Made by a program: the position numbers and the translations under genes
The notes under the pieces: model-generated
Told to the model about the DNA's origin: nothing
The model's database searches: none
The model's input: the letters and a program-made list of their open reading frames with translations, nothing else
Assembly: GCF_030679875.1 (NCBI RefSeq)
Contig: NZ_JAUXSP010000019.1
Span: forward strand, 62,001-126,000
Reading direction: 5' to 3'
Length of the DNA: 64,000 nt
Origin: Phenylobacterium sp.
GTDB taxonomy: Bacteria; Pseudomonadota; Alphaproteobacteria; Caulobacterales; Caulobacteraceae
Shown here: positions 57,213-64,000 of the stretch, piece after piece
Position numbering within the stretch: position 1 is the stretch's first letter
Layout of the letters: every line of letters begins with the position of its first letter

Positions 57213-60200
57213 GTTTGCACCAAGAGGTCAGCTTCGAGGACGAGGTCTGCACCGTCCTTGCCGGCAATGGCTGGCTCTATCAAGTGGGCGACGGGCAGGC
57301 CTATGACCGCGCCCGCGCCCTGTTTCCTACTGATCTGATCGCGTGGGTGGCGGCGAGCCAGCCCAAGGCCTGGGAGGCCCTCCAGAAGGCCCACGGGGCA
57401 GCCGCAGAGGCCGCCCTACTGGACCGGGCGCGCAAGTCCCTGGACGCCCGTGGAACGCTGGACGTGATCCGCAATGGGATCGACCTGTTGCCGGCCCGGG
57501 GCACCATCCAGATGGCGCAGTTCAAGCCGGCCATGGGCATGAACCCGGACATCGTCGCCCGCTACGCCGCCAACCGTCTGCGGGTGGTTCGGCAGGTGCG
57601 ATACTCTCTGGCCAACGAGAACTGTATCGACCTGGTGCTGTTCCTGAACGGCATCCCCGTGGCGACGGTGGAGCTGAAGACCGACTTCACGCAAGGGGTC
57701 GGCGATGCGGTGGACCAGTATCGGTTCGACCGCAATCCGCGCCCCGCCGGCGGCAAGGCTGAACCCCTGCTGACCTTCCCGTCCGGCGCGCTGGTCCATT
57801 TCGCGGTGTCGAACCGCGAGGTGCGGATGACCACCAAGCTGGAGGGACCGAAGACCATCTTCCTGCCGTTCAACAAGGGCGACAACGGCGGGGCGGGCAA
57901 TCCCACGCCGCCCTTCGGCCACCCCACCGGCTACCTTTGGGAAGAGATCTGGAGCCCTGACAGCTGGCTGGAGATCATTGGCCGTTATCTGGTGACCGAG
58001 AAGGACGACAAGGGGCAGATCAAGCGTATCCTGTTCCCCCGCTTCCACCAGCTGGACGTGACCCGCAAGCTGCAGGCTCAGGTGCTGGAGGAGGGGGCCG
58101 GGGGCCGGTTCCTGGTCCAGCATTCGGCGGGCTCGGGGAAGACCAACTCCATCGCGTGGTCGGCGCACTTCCTGTCGGAACTGCACGACGCCAAGGACGA
58201 AAAGCTGTTCTCGACGGTGATCGTCGTTTCTGACCGCCGGGTGATCGATGGCCAGCTTCAGCGGGCGATCTTCGACTTCGAGCGCACCAAGGGTGTGGTC
58301 GAGACCATCAAGAGCGAGGGCGAGGCCAAGGGCGAGCAGCTGGCCAAGGCCCTGGCTGGCGGCAAGAAGGTCATCGTCTGCACCATCCAGTCCTTCCCCA
58401 CGGCGCTGAAGAAGGTCCGCGAGCTGGCGGCCACCGAGGGCAAGCGGTTCGCGGTGATCGCCGACGAGGCCCATTCCAGTCAGACGGGCGAGGCCGCCGC
58501 CAAGCTGAAAGAGGTTTTGTCGCCTGAGGAGCTGGCGCAGCTGGCCGATGGCGGCGAGGTGGATGTCGAAGACCTGCTGGCCGCCCAGATGACCGCGCGG
58601 GCGAGCGAGACGGGCATCACCTATGTGGCCTTTACCGCCACCCCCAAGGCCAAGACGCTGCAGCTGTTTGGGCGATCTCCGGGGCCTGACGGATTGCCGG
58701 AGGCCTTCCACGTCTATTCGATGCGCCAAGCCATCGAGGAGGGCTTCATCCTCGACGTGCTGAAGAACTACACGCCATACAAGATGGCCTTCAAACTGGC
58801 CCATGATGGCCAGGAGCTGGACGAGGTCGCCGTCGAGCGCAGCGCGGCCATGAAGGGCATCATGCGCTGGGTGCGGCTGCACCCTTACAACATCGCCCAG
58901 AAGGTCCAGATCGTCGTCGAGCACTTCCGCGAGAACGTCGCGCCGCTGCTGGAGGGCAAGGCCAAGGCCATGGTGGTGCTGGCCAGCCGCCAGGAGGCGG
59001 TGCGGTGGAAGCTGGCCATCGACCGTTACATCAAGGAGCAGGGCTATCGCCTGGGCGCCCTCGTTGCCTTCTCAGGCGACATCGAGGTGGAGGAGGCCGG
59101 CCCTGACAAGGTGACCGAGACCAGCGCGTCCCTAAACCCAGGCCTGAAGGGCCGCGACATCCGCGACGCCTTTGAGGACGAGGCGTTCCACCTGCTGCTG
59201 GTGGCCAACAAGTTCCAGACCGGCTTCGACCAGCCCCTGCTGTGCGGCATGTATGTGGACCGCAAGCTAGCGGGCATCCAGGCGGTGCAGACCCTGTCGC
59301 GGCTGAACCGCTCGCACCCTGGCAAGGACACCACCTACGTCCTCGACTTCGTCAACAGCTCCGAAGAGGTGCTGGGGGCCTTCAAGACTTACTATGACGT
59401 GGCCGAGCTGGAGGGGCTGACCGACCCCAACCTGATCTTCGACCTGCGGGCCAAGCTGGACGCCACGGGCCACTATGACGCCTATGAGGTGGACCGCGCC
59501 GCCCGGGTGATCATGGACGTGAAGTCCACCCAGGGCGACCTGATCAGCGCCATGGAGCCTGTGGCCGACCGCCTGCTGAAACTCTATGCCGCCGCCAAGG
59601 CCCGTTGGGCCGCCGCCGTGGCGCGGGAGGACGAGAAGGCGACTGCGGAGGCCCACGACGAGATGGAGGCCCTGGTCCTGTTCAAGGGCGACCTGGGCAG
59701 CTTCGTGCGGGTTTACACCTTCCTGTCTCAGATCTTCGATTACGGAAACACCGAGATCGAGAAACGCTTCCTGTTCTTCAAGCACCTGATCCGACTCTTG
59801 GAGTTCGGCCGCGAGCGCGACACGGTGGACCTGTCGCAGCTGGTCCTGACGCACCACACACTGAGGAGCCTGGGCAAGCAGAACTTCACCCTTGGCGAGG
59901 GCGACGCCCCCAAGCTGCCCCCGGTCGGCGAGGTGGGGTCCGGCTCGGTGCAGGAGAAGCAGAAGGCCCTGCTGAACGAGATCATCGCCAAGGTGAACGA
60001 CCTGTTCGGCAACGACGTGTCCGAAGACCACGCGCTCGCCTATGTGAATGGGTTCCTCCGCAGTCAGATGATGGCCTCTGAGGAGCTGAAGGTTCAGGCC
60101 AGGAACAACACGAAGGCGCAGTTCTCCGCCTCACCAAGCCTTCGCGGCCGGCTTTTAGACGCCGCCATGGATAGCGACGCTGCATTCCAGAGCATGAGCC

Positions 60201-60310
60201 GGCAGCTGCTGGCCTCAGCCGAGAAGCAAGAGGAGCTGCTGCGACTGCTGCTGGGACCAGCGCAGCTCTATGAGGCGTTGCGAGGTGAGCAACCCAAGGG
60301 GCGTCCATGA
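57209..60310 (+). CDS. hsdR: type I restriction endonuclease subunit
   Basis: 1033 residues. N-terminal PD-(D/E)xK nuclease core (Asp141 and the ELK at 155-157 in TVELKTDF), then the SF2 translocase with Walker A GSGKT at 308-312, DEAH at 419-422, TATP in VAFTATPKAK, and a helical C-terminal region for contact with HsdM. ATP-driven DNA translocation and cleavage of unmethylated DNA. All motifs are intact. The GTG start overlaps X and the stop overlaps Y (ATGA). Confidence 0.97.
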   Translation: MSLHQEVSFEDEVCTVLAGNGWLYQVGDGQAYDRARALFPTDLIAWVAASQPKAWEALQKAHGAAAEAALLDRARKSLDARGTLDVIRNGIDLLPARGTIQMAQFKPAMGMNPDIVARYAANRLRVVRQVRYSLANENCIDLVLFLNGIPVATVELKTDFTQGVGDAVDQYRFDRNPRPAGGKAEPLLTFPSGALVHFAVSNREVRMTTKLEGPKTIFLPFNKGDNGGAGNPTPPFGHPTGYLWEEIWSPDSWLEIIGRYLVTEKDDKGQIKRILFPRFHQLDVTRKLQAQVLEEGAGGRFLVQHSAGSGKTNSIAWSAHFLSELHDAKDEKLFSTVIVVSDRRVIDGQLQRAIFDFERTKGVVETIKSEGEAKGEQLAKALAGGKKVIVCTIQSFPTALKKVRELAATEGKRFAVIADEAHSSQTGEAAAKLKEVLSPEELAQLADGGEVDVEDLLAAQMTARASETGITYVAFTATPKAKTLQLFGRSPGPDGLPEAFHVYSMRQAIEEGFILDVLKNYTPYKMAFKLAHDGQELDEVAVERSAAMKGIMRWVRLHPYNIAQKVQIVVEHFRENVAPLLEGKAKAMVVLASRQEAVRWKLAIDRYIKEQGYRLGALVAFSGDIEVEEAGPDKVTETSASLNPGLKGRDIRDAFEDEAFHLLLVANKFQTGFDQPLLCGMYVDRKLAGIQAVQTLSRLNRSHPGKDTTYVLDFVNSSEEVLGAFKTYYDVAELEGLTDPNLIFDLRAKLDATGHYDAYEVDRAARVIMDVKSTQGDLISAMEPVADRLLKLYAAAKARWAAAVAREDEKATAEAHDEMEALVLFKGDLGSFVRVYTFLSQIFDYGNTEIEKRFLFFKHLIRLLEFGRERDTVDLSQLVLTHHTLRSLGKQNFTLGEGDAPKLPPVGEVGSGSVQEKQKALLNEIIAKVNDLFGNDVSEDHALAYVNGFLRSQMMASEELKVQARNNTKAQFSASPSLRGRLLDAAMDSDAAFQSMSRQLLASAEKQEELLRLLLGPAQLYEALRGEQPKGRP

Positions 60311-61014
60311 CCGGGAAAGGCCCGGCGCGCGGCGGCGCTTCCAAGGCCGCCGTTCGGAAGCGCCGGACCAAGTCAAAGCGGTCGGCTCGCCCGGCCCCCG
60401 CTTCTCCGAGAGAACTGAATGTTCGCGCTGGTCCTGTCCTGGCCCGCCTACCGCTGCAGGGGCCGGAGGAGACGCTAACCATCTGGGCGAATGCACTCCG
60501 GATTATCTCCACCTCGATAGATGCCGCGAAGCGTCGGGAGGCGCAGATGGTCGCAGACGCTGTCGAGGATGTCTGGGCTATACGCGCTGGCGGTGACCTG
60601 CCTGAGGGCTGGTTCAAATGGCCGACGACGAATGCGCCGGGCGGCAACGGCAGCCTTGATGGGTCAAGGTGGCTTGAGATCGGCCCCCTCAAAGCCTTGG
60701 GCTACGTGGTGGGAAATGAAGGCAAGCCAGCGGCCTTGCGCCGGGCGATCCTGAAGCGTGTGTTTGAGGGCTCCATACCGCCCCTCTTCCCGCCGACCTA
60801 CCTCCGGGCCTGGGGCGTTCCGAAGTCTCCCGGGCGCCTGGAGCGGATCGCCGATTCGATTGCCAGCTTCGCCCGTTCCGCAAAGCGCCGCGATCCTGAG
60901 GCGCTTGCCGAGGCCATCGCCGATTGGGAGGCTGACTTAAGGCACCTACACTCGACCTATTATGTGGGCCGCTACGGCTTTGCGTGGCCGGCGGTCGGCG
61001 TCACCTCTTCCTAA
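60307..61014 (+). CDS. unrecognised protein Y at the end of the type I RM operon
   Basis: 235 residues. A strongly basic, probably disordered tail (residues 1-40, RKRRTKSKRSARPAPASPR) precedes a helical domain with ALRIISTSIDAAKRREAQMV, LGYVVGNEGKPAALRRAI, a Pro-rich loop FEGSIPPLFPPTYLRAWG and EALAEAIADWEADLRHL. No family is recognised. The ATG overlaps the hsdR stop, so it is made with the complex. The basic tail suggests nucleic-acid contact. It is followed by a broken recombinase on the other strand. Confidence 0.7.
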   Translation: MTGKGPARGGASKAAVRKRRTKSKRSARPAPASPRELNVRAGPVLARLPLQGPEETLTIWANALRIISTSIDAAKRREAQMVADAVEDVWAIRAGGDLPEGWFKWPTTNAPGGNGSLDGSRWLEIGPLKALGYVVGNEGKPAALRRAILKRVFEGSIPPLFPPTYLRAWGVPKSPGRLERIADSIASFARSAKRRDPEALAEAIADWEADLRHLHSTYYVGRYGFAWPAVGVTSS

Positions 61015-61054
61015 GCGGGGTCACCTGAGCGTCTGCGGGAGCGCGGCGCGCCAT

Positions 61055-61247
61055 GGCTTCGCGGATGCCCTTGCAGTTCTCTTGCTGAGCTCCCAGAGCC
61101 GCGCTGGCTCCGCTACGTGCTTCATCGAGGTGGCGATATCGGCGTGGCTAACGGTCAGCATGATGTAGATGGCGCTGGCTCCCGCCCTCCGCCAGCTGGG
61201 TGACGAAGGTGTGCCGGAACGAGTGGGGCACGCTGAACGCGCACTAG
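61055..61247 (-). pseudogene. C-terminal remnant of a tyrosine recombinase
   Basis: On the minus strand, frame one gives FSVPHSFRHTFVTQLAEGG (box with His-x2-Arg), then the frame shifts to SAIYIMLTVSHADIATSMKH, the second half of the catalytic domain. No start and no N-terminal domain, and the fragment abuts the stop of the GIY-YIG gene. A dead integrase, opposite in direction to the one at the tRNA. Confidence 0.75.
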
Positions 61248-61849
61248 GTCGCGTGGCCCTTGTAGTAGACGTTATAGGCTGGATTGGCTGGCGTTGGCTG
61301 GATCGCCCACTTGGGCGGCGTGCGCTTACCCAGGCCAATCGCAGCCCGAAAGCGTCTTTCGTCGGTCTTGGTGAACCTAGCTCCGCTTTCGAACTTGCTC
61401 TCCCTGCGGCTGTTGAAGAATGGGATCGCCCCATTCGCTTTCTGGAAATCGCGAATAAGCCGGGCCTCCACATGTTTGAAGAGATCGGCACGAGCACGGC
61501 GGCGCGGGCGGCAGATTCGCACCTCGATGCGGATTTCGTGCCCAAAGGTTCGCACCTCGGTCAGCCAGTTACGAAGGTGGTGGCCCAGGCGTACCGAGGC
61601 ATCGCCCCGTCCGATATAGAGCACTGGCGAGTAGTCCTCAGGATAGGCAATCGAGAAATCGCCGATCATGCGGATGACGTAGACGCAGCGCTCAAGATCC
61701 TTACGCTCGTACCCCTGGGCCTCAAGCGCCGCTCCCAACTCGCGACGCAGGGCTGAGGCCAAGGCCTTGGGCGTGGCATGACCCGACTGTTCGGGATTAA
61801 GGACGATGGGGTCTAGCCAAACAAGGTGGCCCTGCAGTTCGGTCGCCAT
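61244..61849 (-). CDS. GIY-YIG-like nuclease domain protein
   Basis: 201 residues from the ATG at 61849; the frame is open upstream but unlike a protein. CVYVIRMIG (residues 56-63) and VLYIGRG (76-82) give the GIY and YIG halves, followed by Arg87, Glu128 in VEARLIR and Asn146 in FNSRRE. These are the catalytic positions of the fold, so nuclease activity is possible. Relatives include UvrC-type and homing or restriction nucleases; the exact role is unknown. It lies between the RM operon and a gene for a C92-like protein. Confidence 0.7.
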   Translation of the reverse strand: MATELQGHLVWLDPIVLNPEQSGHATPKALASALRRELGAALEAQGYERKDLERCVYVIRMIGDFSIAYPEDYSPVLYIGRGDASVRLGHHLRNWLTEVRTFGHEIRIEVRICRPRRRARADLFKHVEARLIRDFQKANGAIPFFNSRRESKFESGARFTKTDERRFRAAIGLGKRTPPKWAIQPTPANPAYNVYYKGHAT

Positions 61850-62024
61850 GCAGCTCCGTCGGACCCCCTGGGCATTGGGTTGATCTGTTTTCACGGTAGA
61901 GCCCCACCGTCTGGACGCAAGGGTCTCTCGCCGTCCTTGGTCCCCTCGCGAGGACGTCCACGGCTCAAGACTCTCGACTTGGTTGCGTTCGGTGCGCCAA
62001 CTGGTGAACGGTGAACGTGCCAGC

Positions 62025-63446
62025 ATGAGCGAAACGCCCAATTCAGAGCCTGATCTATCCGTCAGAGAAGTCGGCAAAAAGTTCTCCCTGAGGGGCGAGC
62101 AACTCCGGAAGGCGGCACCATTCCTAAAGCTCGACCAGGTCCGGGCTGGCGATGTCTTGATCAGTTGCAGCGAAAACCCGCGCGGAAAGGCGACAGCCAT
62201 CGGCAGCGACGGGCTCTATTCCCATGCCGCACTCTTTCTTCCGGGTCGGCCCATTCCGGACTTTCCGCCTCATCTCGAGCTCGTCGAGGCCGACGAGCAC
62301 GGCGTCGGCGCGACTTGGCAGGACATCCTGTCGCTCAGCCAGGGCAAGGTCGCGCCAATACCTGTGGTGTCTTTCCCGGGCCTCCGCCGCCTGCTGCTTC
62401 TGCGCCATCCGCAGTTGGCAGCAATGTCACCCGACCTCATCCTCTCTGCCGCCGAACGCCTGCGTGCACAGGAGTTTTACAGGGCCTATTCGCTATATGA
62501 GCGCTTGGCACGAGTCTCCTTTCTTGGTCCGCTGTGGCATCCAATTCTGCGGCGAGCTCTCCGCCTGATTGACCGGCGGCGCGCCTACGATCCTGGTGCT
62601 TTTTGTTCCGAGCTCGTAGCCAAGTTCTTCCAGGAGCTGGACGTCCCGCTCTTTCACCATCATCTCGAGCCGGCCAGCGTATCGCCCAGCCGCCTTATCG
62701 CCCTAGATTGCCGCCTGGTGCTGGCGTCGGCCCAACCCGTCATCTGGGAAGAGAGCCTTGACGTCCATGACGTCGCCACAGGAGTCATCCCATCCAACGC
62801 CGGAGGCATTGCTCGCGCGACGTTGTTGCCCCGCCAAGTCCGCCAGCACGAAGCGATGCAAAAGGTCACCAGTGCCGTTGAGGTCTTCAATAAGGGGTTT
62901 GAGGCGGTCGGCGCCGAGCGACGCGAGGACGCTCGGGCGGCAAGCGCCGTGCGGGCGCAACTGATTCAATCGCAGGCGTTCGAAGGCGGCACTTGGCATC
63001 CTGCTGTCATCCATGCGAGCGCAGCGCGCCTGCTCCGCAGGGTCGACGCCTTGCAGCAACTGGAACATGCGCTCGCCGACCTCGAGTCGGGGCCTGATTG
63101 GCTCAGCACTTTGCCCGCGCAGTTTGCACTACGCGAGTTCGCAGCTATGCTTGGTCGAGAGCTTAGTTTTCAGGCGTCACGCCGTCAGGCTCTAGCCGCA
63201 CTTTGGAGCTCCCGGGGCCGCTGTGGCGGTCCCAAGGCGCGTCGGCGAATCGCCCGCATATCAATTCTGCACCGCAGGGATCACTACAGAGACCTGAACT
63301 TCTCAATTCGGCTCGGTAGACCGCGCACAATAGACGCTCTAATGGCAAGTGTCGAGGCTGACCAGCGACAAATACTCGTCGATATATTCGACGGACTGGA
63401 TACCCAGGCAGGCGGGGGCTGGAGCCGTCCGTGGAGTCGAGAGTGA
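62025..63446 (+). CDS. C92/YiiX-type (NlpC-P60-like) cysteine hydrolase with C-terminal extension
   Basis: 473 residues. The N-terminal 240 residues are a permuted papain-like hydrolase: VRAGDVLISCSENPRGKATA, His67 in YSHAALFL, and the catalytic Cys194 in AFCSELVAKFF. The C-terminal half is helical, with a basic stretch (GRCGGPKARRRIARI), and has no recognised domain. There is no signal peptide, so it probably acts in the cytoplasm. Members of this fold cleave peptide or isopeptide bonds or lipids. The start ATG at 62025 is preferred over 61983. Divergent from the GIY-YIG gene; a defence or toxin role is conceivable, but only by context. Confidence 0.7.
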   Translation: MSETPNSEPDLSVREVGKKFSLRGEQLRKAAPFLKLDQVRAGDVLISCSENPRGKATAIGSDGLYSHAALFLPGRPIPDFPPHLELVEADEHGVGATWQDILSLSQGKVAPIPVVSFPGLRRLLLLRHPQLAAMSPDLILSAAERLRAQEFYRAYSLYERLARVSFLGPLWHPILRRALRLIDRRRAYDPGAFCSELVAKFFQELDVPLFHHHLEPASVSPSRLIALDCRLVLASAQPVIWEESLDVHDVATGVIPSNAGGIARATLLPRQVRQHEAMQKVTSAVEVFNKGFEAVGAERREDARAASAVRAQLIQSQAFEGGTWHPAVIHASAARLLRRVDALQQLEHALADLESGPDWLSTLPAQFALREFAAMLGRELSFQASRRQALAALWSSRGRCGGPKARRRIARISILHRRDHYRDLNFSIRLGRPRTIDALMASVEADQRQILVDIFDGLDTQAGGGWSRPWSRE

Positions 63447-63653
63447 CGCAAGCCCGCGCCCGAGTCCACACGTCCTAACTTTTCGGCTCGGCACCACCCG
63501 AGCCCGCAAGCGGAAGCTCGCAGCTCAATAGATCGATGGACTTGGGACCCGCTCCGCCGCGACCTCGTAGATTGCTGGCCCCTGAGCAGGCTCGCGGCTT
63601 TTTATGACCGCGACGCGAGCGCCGCACAGACACATGGGCGGTTTCGCGTCCGA

Positions 63654-64000
63654 TTATGCCGTCGGGTCACCCAACCGCTTGAAGCTGCCGCCAACGGCCG
63701 TGATCGCCGAGCCGACGATGCTGGCGAGCTCATCCATGAATGCCTTAGCTTCCTGGCTCATAACGACGTCGGGCACGGGCGCCGCCGCCGCGTAGATCGC
63801 GGCGATGCGGCGCGCACGCCGGCTTGTCGACCCTGCGCCCTTCTCGGCAAACGCCTCTCGCCAAGGTTCGAGGCTCTGCCCGACAAGGCGTTGCCGGACC
63901 ACCTTCCTCAAGCTCGCGGCCACCAACTGGCGAATCCGCGTGGTGGCAGGCTGTTCCTCGTCGACCTCCGGTGCAGGTTCGCTCGCCGGAGCGTCGAGAT
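63654..64000 (-). CDS. hypothetical protein, 5' end beyond the window
   Basis: The frame is open to the right edge of the window, so the start lies outside. In view are an acidic, Pro/Glu-rich stretch (APASEPAPEVDEEQPATTRI) and a helical part LVAASLRKVVRQRLVGQSLE, ending GSFKRLGDPTA. No domain is recognised. The gap between this gene and the C92-like gene (63447-63653) shows nothing. Confidence 0.5.
   Translation of the reverse strand, partial: LDAPASEPAPEVDEEQPATTRIRQLVAASLRKVVRQRLVGQSLEPWREAFAEKGAGSTSRRARRIAAIYAAAAPVPDVVMSQEAKAFMDELASIVGSAITAVGGSFKRLGDPTA

Noticed and set aside
40973..64000. attR copy of the tRNA-Ser end
   Set aside because: Only short chance matches (about 8 bases, for example near 61590) were seen, so no attR is claimed.

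Overview
The window is high-GC DNA that looks like a Caulobacteraceae chromosome (Caulobacter/Phenylobacterium-like alphaproteobacterium). The inference rests on the gene order dusB-ntrB-ntrC-ntrY-ntrX-class IV aminotransferase-hfq-hflX, on the fused ispDF gene, on a pyruvate dehydrogenase E1-beta with its own lipoyl domain, and on the content and order of the housekeeping genes. No 16S rRNA is present, so the genus is not proven.

Bases 1-40,900 are mostly core chromosome. They hold the end of pyrG, rpmF, eno, an MFS transporter, ftsB, a compact pdhA-pdhB-GFA-pdhC-lpd cluster for pyruvate to acetyl-CoA, a stand-alone acyl-ACP/CoA synthetase, a lipoprotein hydrolase, lipA with a Coq10-type START gene, pncC, a membrane-bound spermidine-synthase-like protein, ispDF, and the nitrogen two-component block ntrBC/ntrYX followed by hfq and hflX. 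After these come mazG, a LOG-family gene, an HU gene, a Na/Pi cotransporter, a hybrid histidine kinase, a decayed ISNCY-type transposase, and a minus-strand run tmk-holB-tatD-MBL-purN next to rlpA. lipA and pdhB/pdhC are linked functionally: LipA makes the cofactor carried by both lipoyl domains. In this copy both NtrC and NtrX lack the GAFTGA loop used to contact sigma54.

From the tRNA-Ser(TGA) at 40,912 to the right edge the DNA is accessory. A P4-type tyrosine integrase abuts the tRNA, and this is a classic island boundary. Inside are a possible HUH/YxxK replication-type protein, a complete IS66 element without target duplication that has cut into a GNAT gene, a relic IS5 transposase, exported proteins (a C39-like lipoprotein and an RTX calcium-binding protein), and a 1.2-kb region with eight direct copies and one inverted copy of a 15-bp iteron-like motif. 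An 11-bp tandem array and short palindromes follow, resembling a relic plasmid origin. Next is a gene with an in-frame amber stop.

The most interesting unit is 53,516-61,014. It is a five-gene type I restriction-modification operon, hsdM-hsdS-X-hsdR-Y, in which every junction is a 4-nt stop/start overlap, so two unrecognised proteins (X, probably with a helix-turn-helix, and Y, with a basic tail) are translationally tied to the complex. It is followed by a broken second tyrosine recombinase, a GIY-YIG-like protein, and a large C92/NlpC-P60-like protein. No attR was found, so the island probably continues past the window.
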